The notes under the pieces were generated by a model that ran no database searches, was not told where the DNA came from, and saw only the letters and a list, made by a program, of their open reading frames with translations. Of a DNA stretch of 64,000 nt, positions 34,719-43,562 are shown piece by piece (position 1 is the first letter of the stretch; each line of letters opens with the position of its first letter). The stretch lies in NCBI GenBank assembly GCA_965197495.1, contig OZ240210.1:992001-1056000 (forward strand), read 5' to 3'. The DNA comes from SMYC01 sp965197495 (GTDB lineage: Bacteria; Acidobacteriota; Vicinamibacteria; Marinacidobacterales; SMYC01). A program made the translations under genes and the position numbers.

Positions 34719-37481
34719 ATGGCCAAGAGGCGCGGCACTCGCAAGACCGTAGAAACGATCAGGCACGACGAGGCCAAGCGGAAGAACATCCCCTCCGCCG
34801 AGCATCAGTCCGTGCTCCGACCAGACGATGCCGGGGCACGGCCGGTGAAGTATCCACGGAACACCGATCTCGACCCCCAGCTCGTCTGGCGTGGTAAGGA
34901 TGAGCAAGACTGGAGCGATCTCGTTGTCTACGCCCCTCCGCTCTACATTCAGGAAAAGGTTCATCCGAAGGTGTTGATCGACGATCTCCTTCGGCAGACG
35001 AAAGAAGCACAAGCGGAAGCCCCTGGAGCACAGGCCGACCTCTTCGCCGATTTCAACGGCATCCCCGAGGGCGTGGATAGGACCGAGTTCTACCAGCACG
35101 ACCAGAACTGGTCCAACCGGATGATTCTTGGCGACTCGCTCCAAGTCATGGCGAGCTTGGCCGAGCGCGAGGGCCTGCGCGGCAAGGTGCAGTGCATCTA
35201 CCTCGACCCGCCCTACGGCATCAAGTTCAACAGCAACTTTCAGTGGTCCACCACCAGCCGCGACGTGAAAGACGGCAAGGCCGACCACATCACACGAGAG
35301 CCGGAGCAGGTGAAAGCGTTTCGGGACACGTGGCGGGACGGGATTCACTCGTACCTGACGTACCTGCGGGACCGACTGACCGTCGCGCGAGACCTCCTTA
35401 CGGAGAGCGGCTCGATTTTCGTGCAGATCGGGGACGAGAACGTCCATCGGGTGCGTGCGCTAGTGGATGAGGTGTTTGGCGAGAGCAACTTTGTCGTCGC
35501 TATTAAGTTCTCCAAAACATCGGGACTAGGAGGGAAATTTCTTGATGAAACATTCGATTACCTCATTTGGTTCGCCAAAGACATCGATATAGTCAAATTT
35601 CGTCGGCCGCTACTCAAAAGAGTTCCGGGAGAATCAGGAGCAACTCAGTACAACTTCGCCATGCGGCCAGATGGCTCATTCTGCCCACTGAAAGATGACC
35701 AAGAAGGGAAGGTGTTCGCGCACGGCGACTTGACCTCACAGACTGGGAACGAAACGACAGTCTTCTCGTTTCAGCTGGAAGACGTTGTAATTCCTGCGCC
35801 AAGAAAGGGAGGATGGAAATCTAATTCATCAGGTATCGGAAGGCTAAAACGGGCGAATCGAGTTATTCGGATCGGAAATACCCCGCGATATGTGAGGTAT
35901 TTCGACGATGCTCCGTACTATCCTATGGGATCTGGGTGGCTTGATACGGGAATTAGTGGTTTTGGAACAGAAAAAACTTATGTTGTCCAAACCCATCCTA
36001 GAGTTATCGAACGTTGCATCCTGATGACCACTGACCCCAGCGACTTGGTACTCGACCCCACCTGCGGCTCCGGTACCACCGCCACGGTCGCCGAGCAATG
36101 GGGTCGCCGCTGGATCACTGTCGACACCTCTCGTGTGGCGCTGGCACTCGCCCGTGCCCGCATCATGGGCGCGCGCTATCCCTACTACCTGCTCGCCGAT
36201 AGCCCGGAAGGGCAGATGAAGGAAGCCGACATCACCCGCACGGCACCGTCGAGCCAACGCACCCACGGCGATATCCGTCAAGGGTTCGTCTACGAGCGCG
36301 TGCAACACATAACCCTCAAGTCCATCGCCAACAACGCCGAGATCGATGTTATCTGGGACAAGTGGCAGGCGACGCTGGAGCCGTTGCGCGAGTCGCTGAA
36401 CGCCGCGCTCAAGAAGACCTTGCAGGAGTGGGAAATTCCACGCGAGGCCGATGCCAGGTGGCCGGCCGCAGCCAAGAAGGTGCACGCCGACTGGTGGCAA
36501 GCCCGCATCGCCAGGCAGCAAGAAATCGACGCCTCCATCGCCGCCAAAGCCGAGTTTGAGTATCTCTACGACAAGCCCTACGAGAACAAGAAGACCGTCC
36601 GTGTGGCCGGCCCGTTCACGGTCGAGAGCCTGAGCCCCCACCGCGTCCTCGGCGTGGATGAGAACGATGAGTTGGTCGACACTTTCAAGGAGGACAGTCT
36701 CGAGATCAGCGCCAAGCAGTCCTTTCCTCTGATGACTCTGGAGAACTTGAAGACTGCCGGCGTGCAGCAGGCACACAAGGACGACCGGATCACCTTCACC
36801 GCTCTGATTCCGTGGCCGGGAGAACTGGTCTGCGCCGAGGGCCGATATCTGGAGGGCACGACCGAGAAGCGGGCTGCCATCTTCATCGGCCCTGAGTTCG
36901 GCACCGTCCAGCGCGCCGATCTCGTCGCTGCTGCCCGTGAAGCCGGCGATGCCGACTTCGATGCGCTGATCGCCTGCGCCTTTAACTACGAGGCGCATGC
37001 CGCGGAGTTCAGCAAGCTGGGACGCATCCCCGTGCTCAAAGCTCGCATGAACGCGGACCTGCACATGGCCGAGAACCTCAAGAACACCGGCAAAGGGAAC
37101 CTCTTCGTCATCTTCGGCGAGCCAGATATTGAACCCCTGCTGGAGCCGGACGGCCAGCTACGCGTGAAGGTGAAAGGCGTCGATGTCTTCGACCCCAGCA
37201 CCGGCGAAGTCCGTAGCGACAACGCCGACGGTATCGCTTGCTGGTTAATCGACACTGATTACAACGAGGAGAGCTTCTTCGTCCGCCACGCTTACTTCCT
37301 CGGCGCCAACGACCCCTACAAAGCCCTCAGGTCTACTCTCAAGGCTGAAATCAACCGGGAGGCTTGGGAGACGCTGCACAGCGACACCTCCCGGCCGTTC
37401 GACAAACCAAAATCCGGGCGGATCGCCGTGAAGGTAATCAATCACCTTGGCGATGAAGTGATGAAGGTGTTCAAGGTCTAG
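34719..37481 (+). CDS. Type III-like site-specific DNA methyltransferase (Mod)
   Basis: The product has 920 residues, ATG 2 nt after the res stop. Motif IV comes first (YLDPPYGIKFNSNFQ, Asp163-Pro-Pro-Tyr166) and motif I later (LVLDPTCGSGTTATVAEQWG, 446-453). This permuted order is that of beta-class enzymes, which include Mod subunits. The 280 residues between them are the likely target-recognition region; their DNA (about 35500-36000) looks AT-richer than the flanks, consistent with specificity exchange. The long C-terminus after 600 exceeds that of EcoP15-type Mod and ends near FDKPKSGRIAVKVINHLGDE. It should methylate adenine on host DNA to block the Res partner. Confidence 0.85.
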   Translation: MAKRRGTRKTVETIRHDEAKRKNIPSAEHQSVLRPDDAGARPVKYPRNTDLDPQLVWRGKDEQDWSDLVVYAPPLYIQEKVHPKVLIDDLLRQTKEAQAEAPGAQADLFADFNGIPEGVDRTEFYQHDQNWSNRMILGDSLQVMASLAEREGLRGKVQCIYLDPPYGIKFNSNFQWSTTSRDVKDGKADHITREPEQVKAFRDTWRDGIHSYLTYLRDRLTVARDLLTESGSIFVQIGDENVHRVRALVDEVFGESNFVVAIKFSKTSGLGGKFLDETFDYLIWFAKDIDIVKFRRPLLKRVPGESGATQYNFAMRPDGSFCPLKDDQEGKVFAHGDLTSQTGNETTVFSFQLEDVVIPAPRKGGWKSNSSGIGRLKRANRVIRIGNTPRYVRYFDDAPYYPMGSGWLDTGISGFGTEKTYVVQTHPRVIERCILMTTDPSDLVLDPTCGSGTTATVAEQWGRRWITVDTSRVALALARARIMGARYPYYLLADSPEGQMKEADITRTAPSSQRTHGDIRQGFVYERVQHITLKSIANNAEIDVIWDKWQATLEPLRESLNAALKKTLQEWEIPREADARWPAAAKKVHADWWQARIARQQEIDASIAAKAEFEYLYDKPYENKKTVRVAGPFTVESLSPHRVLGVDENDELVDTFKEDSLEISAKQSFPLMTLENLKTAGVQQAHKDDRITFTALIPWPGELVCAEGRYLEGTTEKRAAIFIGPEFGTVQRADLVAAAREAGDADFDALIACAFNYEAHAAEFSKLGRIPVLKARMNADLHMAENLKNTGKGNLFVIFGEPDIEPLLEPDGQLRVKVKGVDVFDPSTGEVRSDNADGIACWLIDTDYNEESFFVRHAYFLGANDPYKALRSTLKAEINREAWETLHSDTSRPFDKPKSGRIAVKVINHLGDEVMKVFKV

Positions 37482-37487
37482 TGCCCG

Positions 37488-39560
37488 ATGGACTTCCGTA
37501 TCGCTGACACCTTCACAGACGGTCTCGCCAGATTAACGAGCAAGGAGCAGAAGGCCGTCAAGACGACGGCCTTCGACTTGCAGCTCAACCCCGTCAACCC
37601 AGGCATGAGCTTCCACAGGCTCCACAAGGCCAGGGACAAGAATTTCTGGTCGGTGCGGGTTAGTGGCGACCTCCGGCTGATCGTTCACAAGAGTGAGACG
37701 AGCCTCCTGCTCTGCTATGTCGGCCATCACGACAAGGCGTATGACTGGGCGGAACGGCGCCGACTGGAGACGCACCCCAAGACGGGTGCTGCCCAGCTCG
37801 TGGAGATTCGAGAAACCGTTCAGGAGATCCTCATCCCGACCTATTTGGAGGCACCGAAGTCAGCGACGGCCAAGCTACCGCTGTTTGCGGAAATGTCCGA
37901 TGACGACTTGCTGACCTACGGGGTGCCACCGGAGTGGCTGTCAGATGTGCGCCAGGTCGATGAGGACAGTCTCCTCTCGCTGGCCAACCGACTACCGGGC
38001 GAGGCCGCCGAGGCGCTCTTGGAACTGGCCACTGGCGGCAGGCCGATTCCGCCTCAGCCGACCGTACCGATGATGAATCCGTTCGAGCATCCTGATGCGC
38101 AACGCCGATTCCGCGTGATGAGCAACGTCGAGGAACTTCAGCGCGCCCTGGAGTTCCCGTGGGACAGGTGGTCGGTGTTCCTCCATCCTGAACAGCGGCA
38201 GCTGGTTGAACGACACTACACCGGGCCCGCGCGGGTTTCCGGCTCCGCCGGCACGGGGAAGACGATTGTGGCGCTGCATCGCGCCGTCTTCCTGGCCCGC
38301 GCCAACCAGAATGCGCGCGTCTTGCTGACGACGTTCTCGCACATGCTGGCGAATGCCCTCAGCACCCAACTCAGGCGACTCATCCGCAACGAACCGCGCT
38401 TGGCGGAGCGACTGGAAGTCCATTCGATCAACGCTACCGGAGAGCGCCTCTACAAGTCCCACTTCGGGCAGCTCAATCTGGCGCCGCCAGAGGTCGTCCA
38501 CGAGTTGTTGCGGGCTGCCAGCGAACGTGGAGAGAGCCACAAGTTCAGTGGGCGGTTCTTGCTGACCGAGTGGGAGCAGGTCGTTGATGCGTGGCAGTTG
38601 GACACCTGGGAGGCGTATCGAGATGTCGCGCGCCTCGGCAGAAAAACGCGGCTCCCAGAGGCTCAGCGGGCAATCCTCTGGTCGATGTTCGAGCAGGTTC
38701 GCGCGGGCCTCGCGTCGCAGAACATGATCACGCGCTCAGCAATGTTCACAAAGTTGGCGGCGGCCATTACGGAAAGTAGGAACCCGCTGTTTGACTTCGC
38801 CGTGGTCGATGAGGCGCAAGATATCGGCGTGGCCCATCTCCGGTTCTTCGCGGGGCTCTGCCGGCATCGTCCCGACGCGCTTTTCTTCGCTGGCGACCTC
38901 GGCCAGCGCATCTTCCAGCAGCCGTTCTCGTGGCTGGCCTTGGGCGTGGACATTCGGGGACGGTCGAAGACGCTGCGGGTCAATTACCGCACGTCACATC
39001 AGATCCGGGCGCTGGCGGACCGACTGCTCGGTCCCGAGGTGTCCGATGCCGATGGCAACAGGGAGGAGCGACGCCACACGATCTCCGTCTTCAATGGGCC
39101 GGTGCCGGAGATTCGAGTTTTGAGCAGCCAGGAAGAAGAAGTTGAACTCGTTGGCCAGTGGGTCTTGGGACGCGCGAAGGACGGTGTCGCACCCCACGAG
39201 TGTAGTGTCTTCGTGCGATCCGCTGCAGAACTAGACCGCGCGCGTTCGGCTGTGCAGCTTTCTGGACTCCCGTTCAAGATTCTGGACGAGAACGTCGAAA
39301 TCACCAGTGGTTACGTCTGCATCAGCACCATGCACCTAGCGAAGGGGCTGGAGTTCCGGGCTGTCGTCGTGATGGCCTGCGATGACGAGGTCATCCCCTT
39401 GCAGGAACGGATCGAAACGGTGGGCGACGACGCCGATCTCCAAGAGGTGTATGACACGGAGCGTCATTTACTCTACGTTGCCTGCACGCGGGCCAGGGAT
39501 CATCTGCTCGTCGCGAGCGTTGCCCCCGCATCGGAGTTCCTCGATGACCTTCGGGCATGA
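37488..39560 (+). CDS. RelE/ParE-like domain fused to a UvrD/Rep-type helicase
   Basis: The product has 690 residues; ATG is 6 nt after the mod stop. Residues 1-95 look like a RelE/ParE toxin fold: MDFRIADTFTDGLARLTSKE, then NFWSVRVSGDLRLIVHKSET and LLCYVGHHDKAYDWAERR. From about 215 it is an SF1A helicase: SGSAGTGKTIVALHRA (255-259 GTGKT), FAVVDEAQDIG (441-445), LRVNYRTSHQIR, and a C-terminal CISTMHLAKGLEFRAVVVMA with YVACTRARDHLLVAS. No antitoxin gene is adjacent. The toxin-like domain may act as an RNA- or ribosome-sensing module, or as an effector held in check by the helicase; both are guesses. It closes the operon. Confidence 0.82.
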   Translation: MDFRIADTFTDGLARLTSKEQKAVKTTAFDLQLNPVNPGMSFHRLHKARDKNFWSVRVSGDLRLIVHKSETSLLLCYVGHHDKAYDWAERRRLETHPKTGAAQLVEIRETVQEILIPTYLEAPKSATAKLPLFAEMSDDDLLTYGVPPEWLSDVRQVDEDSLLSLANRLPGEAAEALLELATGGRPIPPQPTVPMMNPFEHPDAQRRFRVMSNVEELQRALEFPWDRWSVFLHPEQRQLVERHYTGPARVSGSAGTGKTIVALHRAVFLARANQNARVLLTTFSHMLANALSTQLRRLIRNEPRLAERLEVHSINATGERLYKSHFGQLNLAPPEVVHELLRAASERGESHKFSGRFLLTEWEQVVDAWQLDTWEAYRDVARLGRKTRLPEAQRAILWSMFEQVRAGLASQNMITRSAMFTKLAAAITESRNPLFDFAVVDEAQDIGVAHLRFFAGLCRHRPDALFFAGDLGQRIFQQPFSWLALGVDIRGRSKTLRVNYRTSHQIRALADRLLGPEVSDADGNREERRHTISVFNGPVPEIRVLSSQEEEVELVGQWVLGRAKDGVAPHECSVFVRSAAELDRARSAVQLSGLPFKILDENVEITSGYVCISTMHLAKGLEFRAVVVMACDDEVIPLQERIETVGDDADLQEVYDTERHLLYVACTRARDHLLVASVAPASEFLDDLRA

Positions 39561-40007
39561 GGAGCCCCGCGGCTGGCTCGACTGGCGAGCATGGATCCCA
39601 AGCGCCTCAAGCAGCTCGAGAAGGGGAACACCCGGCTGAAGAAGCTGCTGGCCTAGAAAGGAGCTGGACCTGTCGATTCTCCAGGAGGTGGCGGAGGGAA
39701 ACTTCTGAGCCCGGCCCGCGCCCGACATCGTCCGCTCCATTGGCGACAGCTGCCAGCCGGTTGGACTGACGTCGAACTACCTGTACTCCGCAAGAAGTCG
39801 ATCCGGCGTTGATTGCACGGTTTAGAGCTGCCATGCTCGGCTGCTTCGTGCCGGTCGACCCAACGACGCCACCGGCGTCTTATGAACGTGGAGAGGCTCG
39901 CTCTTGCAACCGTTTCCGAATCTCCGGCCTATTGTTCTGAACGCCAGGGCTGACCCCTAGGCGGTTGTGGAAATCCTCGCCTATTCGAACGAGGTGACAC
40001 CAATGCC
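39561..40007. mobile_element. IS3 OrfA, recombinase and MITE-B scraps
   Basis: 39590-39706 (+) encodes MDPKRLKQLEKGNTRLKKLL, a TAG, then KELDLSILQEVAEGNF, an IS3 OrfA tail. 39715-39780 (+) encodes APDIVRSIGDSCQPVGLTSN, the C-terminus of a recombinase like the one at 58368-60029. 39782-39850 is a partial MITE-B (TGTACTCCGCAAGAAGTCGA). The rest has no gene. Confidence 0.6.
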
Positions 40008-40785
40008 CTAGAAGGGTGACATTGCGGCAAGCAATTCGGGTTCCCCCGTACTGGGAAACAACGTCCGGAAATGGGATGCCATGCTCCCGGGCGAAGACCC
40101 TGGATCCGGGCCTGGGGCAAGATGGAAATCCAGTAGGCCAGGGCCGCACCTGGATCTTGCACCCGATCCTTGCCTCGACTCTCTGTGCCGCCAACCCTCT
40201 CGCTCCCATCGCTGAGCCCACGATAGCCTTGTAGCGATGGAACGTTGTCTCGACTTTGCTCCGTTTGCTGTAGCCCGATTCTGTGTGCCACTTTCGTTTG
40301 CCGAGCCGAGCTTGTGCTGCAATGTTGCGATTGCGCTGTCGGCTTCTCGCCGGCCCCGATGCGAGCTGGGCGCCCTTGCGCGGCGGTATCAGCACCCTCG
40401 GCGAGCAATGAGGGCTGTGATTCTCGATTGCCTCATAGACGCCGCTGGCGTCGTATGCGGTGTCAGCTCTGGCCGATGAGATGGGACTGTCGATCTGTCC
40501 GACAAGCGATGCAACCCGCGGGTTGTGCTCCGCAAAAAGTCCATCCAGCGTTGATTGGGCGTTTTAGACCTGCCATGGTCGGCTGCTTCTGGCCGATCTT
40601 CTCTTTTGCAGATCACATCCCTAGGAGGGTGACGTTGCGGCCGGCGATTCGGGTTCCCCGTGCGCGCAAGGAAACGCCGTCCAAAAACGGGATGCCACAC
40701 TCCCGGGCGAAGACCTGGATCTAAGCCTGGGGAAAGATGGACATCAAGGAGGCCCGGGCCGAACCTGGACCAGAACGTGCTAGCC
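40008..40785 (-). mobile_element. Repeat H (two copies), IS5-family transposase fragment and a complete MITE-B
   Basis: Repeat H lies at about 40008-40155 and again at 40618-40785 (GGCGATTCGGGTTCCCC to CCAGAACGTGCTAG). Minus strand 40150-40490 encodes ADTAYDASGVYEAIENHSPH, VLIPPRKGAQLASG and KWHTESGYSKRSKVETTFHR, an IS5-family transposase C-terminal half. MITE-B occupies 40524-40617, just upstream of that fragment. Confidence 0.7.
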
Positions 40786-40847
40786 CATGTTTCCCTTTTA
40801 GGTGTCTAAGTCATCGAAAACAAAGGATCGAGATCGGCGGTTTGTCT

Positions 40848-41540
40848 CTACGCTGACAGCACCTCCTCGGAGAAGGCTGGCGGGTCGCGTTCAACGATGC
40901 CGAGTGCAGTCAGGATCGAGTTGGCGCGAGCGGTGCCGCGCGTGACGACGCGCTTAGTCCGCCCAGAACCCAGCTGTAAGTCGACGACCCGGACCGAGCG
41001 TAGCGCTTGTAGTGCTCGGTTGCGGACAGGTCGAGTTCGGCGACCTTGAGCTTTTTCTCAAGAGCCCGATGCACAAGGAAGGCCAGCGTAGCTACGAAAA
41101 GGTGTGCCTCCACACGCTCATCGGTCTGGTGGTAAACGGGACGCATCTCAATGACATCCTTAAGGCATGAGAAGGCTCGCTCGACCTCGTTTAGGTCCTT
41201 GTAAAGGCGCACGGCGTCGACCGGAGAGAGGTTTTGCTCCTCGGTTTGAATAACGTACTTACCCTCGTAGGCTTGCTCGCGCTTGAGGTTGACGGGGTGC
41301 TCGAAGAAGCGGAAGCGACCGTTTTTGTACTCCCAGTCGTAGTAACGGTGACCGTGGTGGCGTGCCTGTATGCGCGCGGCGGCGGCACCGATTTTCTCGG
41401 GGGCTTTCAATCGTCCGTCGCGCACGCGGCGCTCGAGGGCCTCGAATGCCGCACGGGCACGTCCCATGGCCCGCAGCCTCTGCCCGCGCTCGTAGGCGAG
41501 CCTTTCGTCGCTGTGAACGACGAAGATGCGCAGAGGAGCG
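40848..41540 (-). pseudogene. IS1634-family transposase, C-terminal part, frameshifted
   Basis: The minus strand reads IFVVHSDERLAYERGQRLRA, YDWEYKNGRFRFFEHPVNLK, VIQTEEQNLSPVDAVRLYKD and LNEVERAFSCLKDVIEMRPV, the C-terminal half of IS1634 transposases. Near 41030 a one-base shift is needed to reach the natural end (LQALRSVRVVDLQLGSGRTK, stop at 40848). The N-terminus is missing: at about 41540 the DNA switches to the TonB receptor on the other strand. Confidence 0.75.
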
Positions 41541-42988
41541 AGCGTGACGAAACCGTCGCTCGCGCTGAGATCGAAGCGGGGAACGGGTCTGCGTTCCGGA
41601 CAGCGGCATCCTTCTCGGACGGCTTCACCGGCGGCGATTATTTTGCCGCGGTGCAGTGGGAAGAAGAGGCGGGCCGGGTGGCCGAGGATCGGTTTCAGCA
41701 ACTGCACCTTCTCGGGAACCTGAATTTGAATCTGGGCGAAAGCGCGGGGCTCAGCCTGGGCACGCGAGTGGCGAGCTGGGAGAGCGACGATTACCCGGAA
41801 GCCTCGGGCGGTCCGCTACTCGGCTCCGGCGAGGTACGGCAATCGGAGCACGAAGAGATGAGTCTGCGTGCGGATCTCCGGCTGGGCGAGCCCGCGCGCC
41901 GGCGCCACAAGCTGAGCGCCAGCCTGTACCGACACGACCTCGACCGCCAGAGCCCCGGCGTCGGATTCCTGGTGCCTCCCTCGATAGAAAAAACCCGCTA
42001 CATGCGAACCCGTGCGGAATGGGCAACGGGACTGCTCACGACCCGCCTCCTGCACCTCAACGCTGGCGTCGACCTGGATCACGAGAGCGCGCGGAACGAG
42101 AGCGTGTTCCAGTTGCCGGTGTTTCTGGGCGGCGACTACGACTCGAGCCGCACCACGCCGGGTGCGTTCGCGGAGCTCATCGTGGAGCCCGGCCATCTGG
42201 TCCTGGACGCAGGTGTGCGATTCGATTTTCCCGGGACCGCCGGTGCTGAAGGAAGCCCCCGCCTGGGAATCGCTTACCGCTTCAACGACGACGCGACCGT
42301 GCTCCGTGGCTCGGTAGCCCGAGCCTTCAAGCTGCCCAGTTTCTTCGCGCTCGCCAGTCCCCCTGCTCTGGGAGGGAATCCGGACTTGAGGCCGGAGACC
42401 GCCTGGGGTCTGGATGTCGGTGTCGAACAACAGCTCGTTCAGGGTCTCCGGGCCGGTATCAACTTCTTCTATACTCGTTATCGGGACCTGGTCGACTTCG
42501 ACTTCGAGAGCTTCCAGAACATCAATCGATCGAGCGTAGAATCTCGCGGAGTTGAGCTGGCAGTCACGTGGAAGGCGACCTCGAGCATCGATTTCCAGGC
42601 GCAGGTCACCTGGAACGAGGTCGAGGACTTGACGACATTGATGCCGCTGCTTCGCCGGCCTCGGTGGCTGGCCAGCGGTCGCCTGCGGTGGAGGCCGACG
42701 AGCCACCTCTCTCTATCGTTCGACGCCCGCACCGTTTCAGAGACGCTCGATCGACAGCTCCCGGTTCCAGAGCTCGAGCGTGTCGCCGGATACGGTCTCC
42801 TCGGCCTTGCCGGCTCCTGGCACTTTGCCGAGCGGTGGGAGGTTCGCGGCCGCATCGACAACTTGACCGACCATGAGCACCAGGTACTGATTGGCTTTCC
42901 GGGCCCGGGATTGTCGGGGAGGGTCGGCCTGCGCTACACGTTTCAGCGAAGCACAGAGCCGGAGGCAGTTCCGTCGAAAGGCAACTAG
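41541..42988 (+). pseudogene. TonB-dependent outer-membrane receptor, beta-barrel fragment
   Basis: About 480 codons of a receptor barrel: alternating strands such as FAAVQWEEEAGRVAEDRFQQ, then TVLRGSVARAFKLPSFFALA, NPDLRPETAWGLDVGVEQQL and a closing GRVGLRYTF. NPDLRPE with the downstream pattern is typical of BtuB- and FepA-like TonB receptors. Signal peptide, TonB box and plug domain are missing, replaced at about 41540 by the IS1634 fragment. The apparent upstream extension of the frame is IS sequence. Such receptors import siderophores, cobalamin or similar ligands; the ligand cannot be told. The remaining part is undamaged, so loss is recent or the junction is an artefact. Confidence 0.75.
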
Positions 42989-43026
42989 CTCCCGAAGCCG
43001 GTGACAAGCCGCCGGTCGTCCGAATC

Positions 43027-43052
43027 CCGTCGTGTCCAAAAACACAAACGAA
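43027..43052. repeat. MITE-G half copy
   Basis: CGTCGTGTCCAAAAACACAA plus ACGAA, followed by GGCCTGTTGGTCACGCTGGA, a short sequence also found at 57213. Confidence 0.65.
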
Positions 43053-43098
43053 TAGCGGCCTGTTGGTCACGCTGGATCCAACCAGGATGGCCCGTCCG

Positions 43099-43232
43099 CG
43101 TCCTGTGCCAAAACTCGGACAGCCACGGCATCCCCAAGCGCCGGCCTACGGGGCTTGACCCGGTCGCAAACACAGACACTAAGCTGCTGGTTTATGGTCT
43201 ATTTCAAAAGGGCCGAGTTTTGGCACAGGACG
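43099..43232. repeat. MITE-A, complete copy (134 bp)
   Basis: CGTCCTGTGCCAAAACTCGG to CCGAGTTTTGGCACAGGACG, exact inverted repeats, with the same interior as the copy at 20323-20462. Confidence 0.9.
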
Positions 43233-43315
43233 CCGTAGTCTTGCGGCACACCCTCGCCGGTGGAATACATGTAGCCGAGGCTGACCTGCGCCCAGACGTC
43301 AAAACCGACTTTCAT
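43233..43315 (-). pseudogene. Sel1-repeat protein fragment
   Basis: The minus strand encodes GFDVWAQVSLGYMYSTGEGV and PQDY, a Sel1-like repeat, cut exactly by MITE-A. The next 250 bp up to the CotH gene hold no recognisable gene. Confidence 0.55.
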
Positions 43316-43562
43316 GTCTCCGAAAGCATATCAAGGGAGTCTTGTTTCCTCGTGGCGTTGTTCGAGAGGCTTCGCGGACAATCCGCCGGCCGTCGAGCCT
43401 CTGTGAGCAGCTGGAGAGGAGGTTCGGTCGCAGGTCGAGCGTGCCGAATCTCATGCCGGCTCGGCGAATCGCCACAGAAACGACTCGGGCGAGACCTGCG
43501 CCCACGCCGTGAAGTACGATAACCCGTGGTCCTGACTTCGTGGGCCGTCGGAAGTAGCCAAA

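Noticed and set aside
35844..37064. 406-codon minus-strand frame inside the Mod-like gene
   Set aside because: Same reason: antisense to an intact methyltransferase.
41234..41540. Upstream extension of the TonB receptor frame
   Set aside because: It is antisense to the IS1634 transposase; receptor similarity starts only near 41541.
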